Positions 56,048 through 64,000 of a DNA stretch of 64,000 nt are shown here, piece by piece. Position numbers and translations under genes: made by a program. The stretch's first letter is position 1, and each line of letters opens with the position of its first letter. Under the pieces are notes generated by a model. The model was not told where the DNA came from. It was given only the letters and a program-made list of their open reading frames with translations, and did not search any database. The DNA comes from Sthenelais limicola (taxonomy: Eukaryota; Annelida; Polychaeta; Phyllodocida; Sigalionidae): positions 87,709,784-87,773,783 of the forward strand of contig OW804096.1 of the NCBI GenBank assembly GCA_942159475.1, given 5' to 3'.

Positions 56048-57159
56048 CCAATGCACTGGCATGCCAGTCCAGCGCAGTCCAAGCCAATTATCCATTAATT
56101 ATGTCCAATTATCCACTTATCCAATTAAGTATAATGCAGAGGGTGGTCATTATTATCCTACTAGAATCCTATAATGACGCCTTGTAATTATTGGTACCAT
56201 ATTTTCTGTGAATTTGTTCAGAATAAAGACGTGTAATAATGCCCTAAAACCCCCTAAAAGTGTGTTAATGCGATTTAACTTATCGCTCGTATGGGCAGAA
56301 GCTAAAGAAAGCCCACCTAGCTCGTTTCGCACGTCCCCAACAGATCTATGTAACTCAGAGAGCTCCTGAGATGAATGTAGATACAGTGTATTTGCCAACT
56401 GATACACACAAAATCAGGATGGTTTACCAGGCTAAATTTTTCTATATTATAACTTATTTATGAGAAAAAATGGGAAAAAAATTAAATTCCTGATTAATAT
56501 TTGATTTGAACAAAAATGGCTTCATAAATCTTGATGAAATTTTATGTGGATCCAGTATCATAGTACTAACTTGGACACCAAAAATCAGCATGAATTTCCT
56601 GGCCGAATTTTTTTATGTTACAACTTAATTATGAGAAAATTGGCTAAAAATGAGTAAATTCTTGATAAATATTTGATTTATATGTGGCTCCATAAATTTT
56701 AATGAAATTTAATATGGATGTATGGATCATAGATACTAACTAGCACACCAAAAATCACCATCAATTTCCTGTCTGAAATGTTTATATCAAGACTTAACAT
56801 ACATACTTCTTCTGCATAATGCTGATATTCCCTGCTATATGTATTGAATACACATTGCGTGAAAAATGGCAAAAGTTGTAACCAGCTACTCACGCTAGGC
56901 GTTGCCGCGCACCCCGTTACAAGATCAGTACTGAGTCACCTTAAGCCTGAACCTTATTATGAAATCACACCTTACACCGAAAGTTTTAGTGATTTCCCTA
57001 GAAGATAACATCACATCATGCTCATTGAACACATCGCCTATCACTGTACCAGGGCATAAAGCAAAAAGGTTTATTTCCCCTTTATGAGAATATTTTGTTA
57101 TCCCATATCCTTTCCCCTAAGATCTTCTTCTTATCAGATGGTTGTTTGCTCAGGTATAC

Positions 57160-58835
57160 TCACTGCCAAACCTTGAAGAGGTCTTTATAAAAGGGCGTGA
57201 GAAAAGATTTTGGTTTCGATTGACGTAGAAAATAGTCCCCGGTGTCCCTGTTGGACCAGGTTTTCAGAGTGCTAACCCACCCATCAGTCTGGTTCCCTAT
57301 GAACCTTTTAATCCACATAATTCTATTTGTCTGTATGATTTCTCGTATCGTTCTCAACTTGAGACCACCTTCTGCGATAGGCTGCTTTAGGAGTCTGGTT
57401 TTATCTTACTGTAATTGCTATTCCAAATAAAGTTTCTAACTATTCTTTCAATCTCTCTAAAGTAGTTTTCATTAATAGACACACAAGACAACACATGTTG
57501 TATTTTTGGCAATAACAGCACATTGCAGACTATAATCTTACCTTTGACGGGCAGGTTTCTCTTTCGCCACTGGCCGACAATTTCTCTAAAACTGTCCAAG
57601 AGGTGGGATAGGTTTGCATCATTTAACTTCTTTTGGTTAGGGGGGTAAAGCAAAGTGACACCCAAAAATTTCATGCTATCAGTCCAAGTTACCTCCTCCA
57701 CTAATTGGGATGATAGGGTAATATTGTTAATGTTGAAACCTTTGGTTTTACTTATATTAATCTTCAGTCCCAATGCTCTGCCAAAATCCTGGATCACCCT
57801 GAAGGCCTTGCAGAGGGTGCTATCGCTATCACATAGAATGGTTGTGTCATCTGCAAACTGGATTAGCTTCTTTGGGTTTGGACCTATAGGAATCCCTTTT
57901 ATTTTATCAATATTTCTAATTTGGACAGCCATTGTTTCAAAGATTAGTGTAAGGAGGGACTAGGAGATGGGGTCACCCTGCTTCACGCCCCTGGAGACAG
58001 GGAACCAGTGGGATGTGTGCCCACCATTAATGAAGGTCACCTGAGAGTTTTGAAATAGGGTGTTTATCCAGGAGATAATCTTCTCACCAAAGTTAAAGGC
58101 TCTCAAACATTGGTTTAAATACAACCAGTCTACTGTGTTGTAGGCTTTCCTAAAATCGATCGAGACTTCTGCCCTAAATTTCTCTAATTGGAGGAAGTAT
58201 TTAGAGGGCCTCTCCCCCTCAACTAGCCACTTGGCCTTTGAGCGGAAGAGCCCGCCTCGAGCTTGGTTGTAAGCCCTATCTTCTATCTTTCTATCTATCT
58301 TTGCAATACTTCATGGTTAGTAACCTAACCTCTTGTTTGAACAACTCCCATTTGAGTTTTGGACTCATTTCAATATAATTATCTTCATAATATAACACAG
58401 TTTTCTCTATTTTGAATTGATATGCTTCCTCAATAAAAATATCTTTGTTAACTTTCCAGAAGCCTCTGCCCTTTTAATGTTAAACTCTACAACCATTGTG
58501 AATACCATCTTATGATCTGAGAGTTCCGTGAATTCGACCCAGCTTTTTATAATTCTGTTGGCTAAGCCTTCATCAACAAAAATATAGTCAATAATGGACT
58601 TCTGATTACCCCTGCACCATGTATTATTTATAGGGTAGGTATTGGCCACCTGTGAGTCTAATAGGCTTTTGCTAATTAACATGTCATTCAATGCTATAGC
58701 TGTTATTTTGCATTCATCTCTGACTAGATCTATGTTAAAATCACCTGCTAACACATATCTTGAGGCAACAATGTTTTGAATGATAATCTCAATTTCCTTG
58801 AGTAGGTTTAACCATCTGATCTTTTGCATTAACAC
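57160..58835 (-). pseudogene. L1/Tx1-like LINE protein, with internal deletion and stops
   Basis: From the right on the minus strand: an endonuclease part with 'VLAGDFNIDLV', 'SIIDYIFVDE' and 'ELSDHKMVF' (58835-58407); then 'AKWLVEGERPSKYF', which joins directly to 'VSIDFRKAYNTVDW'; then 'GVKQGDPIS' with an in-frame TAG at 57960-57962; then the catalytic 'QFADDTTILCD' (57932-57387) and the C-terminal part (57357-57160). Between 'SKYFLQLEK' and motif A roughly 100 residues seen in such elements are missing without loss of frame. I see no 3' tail. Confidence 0.82.
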
Positions 58836-59539
58836 TTGTGGGCATATAAACTGAAAAAATCAAGAAGGATTCATCTATAATATTAATAAAATAAGGGTTT
58901 GGAGCCTTAAACCCCTATCTTCTTTGAAACCGCTGGCCAGATCTCCATTATATTTCACATGCACATTGCCAAAAATGATGCCAAACCATTCCACTATGTG
59001 TCATTAACAAATTAGGGTCGGAAAGGTGTTAGAAATGGGTTTACATCGAGCACCCCCATCCAGAGCCCCCAGCACTGCCTGAAAACAAACCTATCAGTGC
59101 CCCTACACCAGGTTTCTGCGTCACCCAAAGCATGACGTCATGGACGGGCACATCATTGCTTCATTATGGGATGGGAGTTGATACATTTCCACTGAAAGGA
59201 GCATCGTCAGAGTTGAATCAGTTAATAAACCATTGTTTGTGATGGTTTTTGAAGTCGAGCGGGGGGAACCCGCCCTAATTACCTCACAATGAAAGATGGA
59301 ACGGGAGAGGGAGCAGGAAAGGGATTGGGACAGGGACAGGGACAGGCAACACAACAACAGCAAAACACTGAACAGTGACCAAAAAAAGCATCTAAACAGG
59401 GTTCCATTTGTGGTATGAAGATATAGTAGAATGGTAGAAGCCAAAACTTATAGCTCACATAAGAAGGCAATGCACTGCCGAAAGGTGTTTAATACATAAC
59501 AATATGAAGTTCACATAAGTAGATAAAAGGTAAAATCAG

Positions 59540-59710
59540 TAAAAACAGTCACACGGATACACACAACCTCTATTGGTCACTACAACCATATACCAAGTTG
59601 GCGACCAGCGCCCTCTTACAATCAATAACAAACCAAAAGCAGAACCGGGTGTTGGTTACATGGACCCGGCTCTGGTTTAGCAAATGCCAATCCAGAGCTG
59701 CGCACCACAC
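59540..59710 (-). repeat. Relic of a Gypsy LTR
   Basis: The last 45 bases (CCCGGCTCTGGTTTAGCAAA and onward to CACCACA at 59710) nearly match the LTR end of the 23.9-35.5 kb element. The sequence before it (from about 59560, ACACAACCTCTATTGGTC) aligns only loosely. It is part of a diverged related LTR, and no internal element sequence is attached. Confidence 0.7.
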
Positions 59711-60263
59711 ATATCACATTGTGATGGACTATAGAAAGGACTGAGCAAGCCGACTAAACTGGTGAGAAAACTTATATTTAACTGACTACATCAGCAGTAT
59801 ATTGATAGTCAAGCTCTACCAATACTACAAACATTTATATCAAGCAAACTTGAAAAGAAGAGTAATTAAATGAGAATATAATGAACTGAAGAGACTGTGA
59901 GATGGACAAATCTCAGGAATAAGTTAGAGGAGGGACATAATATCACGATTAAATGGGGGCATTGGGAATAAATGGTATATTCTAACTAGATATGCTGTGA
60001 ATGTATATAAATCGAAAGTGTGGTATAAGCCATAATTTAGTAGAAGAATAATCTATGTCACTAATATGTAAAGTGCACATGAAGATTGGAGTTGATTATG
60101 GATGGATAAAAGTCCACAGTCAGAAAAATCTGATCTGTTAAGGTGAATTTAAATCACAAATACGTTGAGGACTGGTACCGTAATAATAAATAAGACTATG
60201 TAGTGGGTTTAACCATGGGAGGTTCAGAGGATAAACAGGCGGCCAACAGAACCCTGGTGGCCC

Positions 60264-62220
60264 CTAGCTCTGTGCCAAACAATGGTAAATCTTCAATACT
60301 AGTGAATTACAGATCCTCTGGGTAGCTAAACACAGGGAATTATTAGTATATGATACTGGAATCTCCAAGGTTCTTGAACGAAACTGGTTCGTTTTAGAGC
60401 TCGATACCACCATAAGAAGGCCCCAGTCGTACCATTTAACATCAGACCTGAGGAGAAGATGGTCGTTGAAGGATCCAGCAAACATGACATTTCAAAGTAA
60501 TGCTACCTCTTTCTCTGAATCTATATCCACCTGCCAAAATATTTTCACAAGCTCATCAGGAAAAATAAGATCTTTTGGAGAATTACATCACCAAACAGAC
60601 ACTTTAGGCCTCGTAAAGTTAGATTCAGATGAAAATCAGATCGAAGGTCAGTAGAACCCTCTAGCTTCGCCAAATGGTTAACAGCAGATGTGTAATTTTC
60701 CAGGGACGAATATGACAACTTATCTGAGGCCCACACAAGAAATCTGCAGACATTTTCAGGTAACACTGGGTGAGGCAGGACATTAAATAATTCACAGAAA
60801 TGGTAGTATTTCTTCCACTGCGATGATCTAACAGATAAGGTGCTGGAAGCCAAGGCACTCTGTTGGATGAGGGACACCTTCTCATCAAGTGAACAAATCT
60901 CTGCAAAATCAAATGAGAATAGGGTCTAGATAACAATTATTCCCATCACACATCCAGAAAATCGTTCTAAGAATATTGGGACAGGTCTCATCAGGAGCTC
61001 TCTCTCGTGACAAACATCGTACGACTTTCTTATCAGGACACATCAGGCAAATTCCTGTGTTTTTTAAGAAACCCATCCAGTGGAATATTACCACCGACAA
61101 GGCCACGAGTGTCTTGAAAACCTGTGCATTTTTCATAGGATGATTAATATAGATATGTGACAAATTCTCATAATGTGTGCAGGATATTGTGTCCTCGTAT
61201 GAAGGATCGCCTGGCTGAAAGACTCGTACATAAGCCAGGTCCTTGATAGAAGCCACAAATTTCTCACTATCACACACCAAGGTAATGCTCCTTTCCATAT
61301 CAGATATCACAGATAGGTATCTAGTTCCATTAAACTTTTCCAAAGCAGATCTCCACCATTCTAAGTCATTATGGAACCCAATATTCAGGTAAATACAACG
61401 CTTGGTGGCCAGAGGCTTTAGCACATCAATGACATGGTGACAATACAATCTCCCTCCTCTGATGACCTTGCTGCAGTTATTTAGTAGACCAGCAAGCCTC
61501 CTAACCTGTCGACGAGAGCCAGCCCTTTTGGATTAAAAAAATTGTAACTCTTTTCTCAACTTTAAAACCTTGTCTTCAGGCAAGCTGAGGGTCATATTCC
61601 TGCTGTTGATATAAATGCCCAGATATTGATTTTTTTGTGAAGCATTCGTAACCTTTCCTCAGGACACATAAAAACCCAAATCTCCCAACAATTTTATCAG
61701 GAAAATTCATTGGCTTTTCACACAGTCCTCATACGACTGGGCACACAGGAGGAAATAATCCAAATAAGAATAGCAGATGTGGCCATGTCTTCTCATAATC
61801 CTCGTGACAGTATCAGTGATCCTAGCAAAGCAGTAGGGGGCCGACTTCGCACCAAAACATATAAAGTTGTCAACCAGATAACATTCATCACAACCAGATT
61901 TCTATTTTAGGCCGTAGTAAGTGCGGTTGCTTGGATGGATTAAGACACTACGATAAGCTGACTTCAGATCAACCGTACGCATAAATGTTCCCTTCTTAAG
62001 ATCTTTCATCACCTGATCCAACGTGACAAAGGCAAATGTTGAACAAACCTCAGAAACATAGTTGTTCACAGAATAATCGATAGGTCGTCTACAGTCAGTT
62101 ATAGGGCATATACCTCCGTCTGGCTTTGCTGTTTGATATAGAGAGCTTGCCTGCAGACAACTCCATCCTTTAAAGTGTCAGTGAACCCCCAAATATTATG
62201 AGCAAATCCATTTCCTTGCT
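60264..62220 (-). pseudogene. Third DIRS-type element, decayed
   Basis: Minus-strand pieces in order: reverse transcriptase (about 62200-61500) with 'MRTVDLKSAYRSVLI' near 61950-61990 and an active-site box 'YSYLDYFLLC' whose second Asp is replaced by Tyr; RNase H region (61448-60909, 'HNDLEWWRSALEKF'); tyrosine recombinase N-terminal part (60877-60545) and catalytic part (60485-60264) with 'LLLRSDVKWYDWGLL' and 'SSSKTNQFRSRTLEIPV'. The final His-Arg box is missing, and frames change often. It is a different lineage from the DIRS element at 36.5-47.1 kb. Confidence 0.75.
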
Positions 62221-63480
62221 ATTATTAAAATGTAACCACCCCGGTTTTACTTAATTCAAGTTATTATTTAGTGAGTTTACCCATTTAAAGGAATGAAAAA
62301 GTAGTTCCACAGTTTAACACTCCATTCAAGGCGCCACTGTTTGCCTACGTTGTTATACGTAGTGTAACACAAGGAAAAGGAGCTGTAGCGTAGAGTGTAG
62401 TAGCGTAGCTTTATTGTACGATCTTAAGTGAAGTCAGGGGGTCACAACCCCTCATTATATATTAGGGGGACACCCTGCACGCAGGCAGGTGCTCCCTGAT
62501 TGGGCGGCGATGGCGCCCAATCAATATCGAGATAAATATCAGTTGGGCTTGACCCATCGGACAGGTAACATGTATGTAAGAAATAAAATTTTAGGGTATG
62601 TTACCACGAGGTATAACATATTATCCCCCAATTACTATGAATCGCTCTGCCGATCAATATTAATTAATTACCGTTATATAATGTTATGTAACATGCGGAA
62701 GTTATATAGGATTATGCAAGATAATGCAATAAAGTTATACAATAATATGTAACAGGTAGAAGTTATGCAAGATTATGCAATAAAGTTATACAATAATATG
62801 TAACAGGTGGAAGTTACGTAACGTTATTCAATAAAAACATGTTTTAATTGAGGTGACATAATAAATTTTAACCTGTCCGAGATGACATAATCAATAATAT
62901 ACAATGAAAGGATCGTGTAAGATTACGGGATCAGATGTAATGGATTACATAATTAAAGATAAGGAGATGAAAAGATAAGAGAAATTGATTTTAGATCAAA
63001 ATCAATAAACTGGAAATTTTAATAAAATTGACCTTGGTCAATAAATTTTGACCTTGGTCAATAAACTTGACCTGGTCAATAAAATTGACTTAGCAATAAA
63101 ATTTAATTTAAAGCGGAGTAAGAATCAATTATATAATTAAAATAAAATTGATATACAAAATAAAATTGACATATAAAATTGATATACGAATTCAATTTTC
63201 ATAACAAATTAAATTGAAATTAAAATTGAAATTAAATTAAATTGACCACAAATTAAATTGAAATAATTAATCTCAGTCATTGAGCAAGATTACGTGATGT
63301 TACGTAATAAGAGATAAAGAGATAAATTTTAATCACTTTTGGAATTAATCCCAAAATATAATTAAAGTTATATAAAATTACGTAATTGTTACGTAATAAA
63401 ATTAATGTTAATTTATAGTTAAAAGTTAAAAGTGCTCAGATTGACTTGAAATTAATAATTTGACTAGTCAATAAAATTGT
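62221..63480. repeat. AT-rich region with short tandem repeats
   Basis: From 62560 onwards the DNA is very AT-rich. Two near-identical units of about 55 bp containing TTATGCAATAAAGTTATACA lie at about 62698-62815. Words such as AAAATTGACCTTGGTCAATA recur from 63020 to 63260. No gene is seen. Confidence 0.7.
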
Positions 63481-63495
63481 CAAAGGACGCCGGTT

Positions 63496-63729
63496 TTGGT
63501 GCAAAGGGTGACACTCCGAGTGCAGATGACGTCAAAGGACGTGCGCTCATACATCCCTTTGCGTCAGGCCTGCGGGCGTGCTAAAGTAATTGATCAGAAC
63601 ATCGTTATCTTCAAGCTTGACCCAGATAAAAGTATGATGGCTGCCGAGGTTGGTGAAATGTTCCAAGCGCTCGGAGCCTCTGTTCACTTTATATCTGGCT
63701 GCTATGCTATTGGAATAAGGTATATCTAG
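63496..63729 (+). CDS. Unassigned open frame, possibly an exon
   Basis: About 77 codons follow the AT-rich region with a clear change to higher GC. The frame has no ATG at its beginning (it opens after a TAA at about 63470) and reads 'VTLRVQMTSKDVRSYIPL' and 'QALGASVHFISGCYAIG'. AAG-GTATAT at its end could be a splice donor. I recognise no domain; a retroelement Gag fragment or a host exon are both possible. Confidence 0.3.
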   Translation: MVQRVTLRVQMTSKDVRSYIPLRQACGRAKVIDQNIVIFKLDPDKSMMAAEVGEMFQALGASVHFISGCYAIGIRYI

Positions 63730-64000
63730 CGATTTTGGAGGAATTTAAAGCTAGTAAGCTTGGAAAAGGCCTTATTATGGAGGGAATTAAACGCATTTTT
63801 AAGCGGTAAAAAGGTGGAGGATGATCACTAGATATTTCCGGAGATAACCATGTTCTTTAGATATAAAATAATATTTTTCCTTTATGGAAATCACGGGTAG
63901 AAAAACCCTGGAACTTATATACAGGTGAACATAGAGAATGCAAGATCGACCAGAGGTGTTTGTCAGCTAGCTCCAACCTAGTACGCCATTGAAGGTGACC

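Larger units (their letters stand above)
53330..56266. mobile_element. Unknown 2.9-kb insertion within the DIRS fragment
   Basis: The insertion is defined by comparison with the intact DIRS gag-like region. AAT (or TTAAT) occurs at both borders (53327-53329, 56267-56269). An inverted pair, AATTAATGGATAATGG at 53327-53342 and its reverse at 56084-56100, suggests terminal repeats, but the second copy lies 166 bp inside the right border. No frame with a recognisable motif is seen, so it would be non-autonomous. Confidence 0.6.
52931..56369 (-). mobile_element. Second DIRS fragment, split by a 2.9-kb insertion
   Basis: 52931-53329 is nearly identical to 46023-46421, and 56267-56369 is nearly identical to 46419-46519. 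The two pieces are contiguous in the large DIRS element, so 53330-56266 is an insertion. Only the gag-like part is present; the fragment begins next to a 9-base T-run. Confidence 0.85.

Noticed and set aside
59121..59470. Minus-strand Ser/Cys-rich frames
   Set aside because: They arise from a short GGGACAGGGACAGG-type repeat and show no domain.
62330..62480. Possible LTR border with GTGGCGCC primer-site-like sequence on the minus strand
   Set aside because: The short GTGGCGCC match is not supported by a second LTR, target duplication or neighbouring gag.

Overview
This window reads as animal nuclear DNA, most likely from a marine invertebrate; I cannot fix the phylum. Introns are short with GT...AG borders, intergenic DNA is AT-rich, and almost every coding stretch belongs to a transposable or virus-like element of a class common in molluscs, cnidarians and other invertebrates. 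I see no housekeeping gene, tRNA or rRNA. All assignments come from reading the sequence; no search was run.

Layout. (1) 1-11.5 kb, minus strand: the right part of a Maverick/Polinton (adintovirus-like) element. It holds a basic core-like protein, a structural-like protein, a chromodomain integrase, a BIR-domain protein, a packaging-ATPase remnant, a protein-primed family B DNA polymerase and two short intron-containing accessory genes. The polymerase gene has two in-frame stops, a 5'-truncated LINE inserted at 5.24-6.89 kb, and a deletion that abuts its 3' end to the ATPase tail. (2) 11.5-23.9 kb: mostly gene-free, with tandem repeats, a decayed Jockey-like LINE (14.27-15.51 kb), a hairpin, a MITE-like inverted-repeat element and a DIRS deletion derivative. 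(3) 23.88-35.52 kb: a complete Ty3/Gypsy-type element on the minus strand with 425-bp LTRs, CTAG target duplication, tRNA-His-type primer site, gag-pol with breaks, and an unusual 4-kb block of overlapping accessory ORFs between integrase and the 3' LTR. (4) 36.54-47.08 kb: a DIRS-type tyrosine-recombinase retrotransposon on the minus strand, whose recombinase gene is split by a 5.6-kb piggyBac transposon (37.70-43.31 kb, TTAA duplications). The piggyBac carries a four-exon, 553-codon transposase frame and a large pyrimidine-rich minisatellite. (5) 47.6-52.1 kb: a four-exon, 794-codon plus-strand gene of a poorly characterised RNase-H-like family, bounded by inverted repeats; I read it as a DNA transposon of an ill-described group. 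(6) 52.2-64 kb: LINE remnants, a second DIRS fragment split by a 2.9-kb insertion, an L1-like LINE with an internal deletion, an LTR relic, a third decayed DIRS element and AT-rich DNA.

How the parts relate. The nesting gives a relative order of events: LINE into Maverick, piggyBac into DIRS, unknown insertion into a second DIRS copy. The Gypsy LTRs differ at 7 of 425 positions, so that insertion is fairly recent. The best candidates for something undescribed are the 47.6-52.1 kb element, the Gypsy 3' accessory cluster, and the spliced accessory genes of the Maverick.
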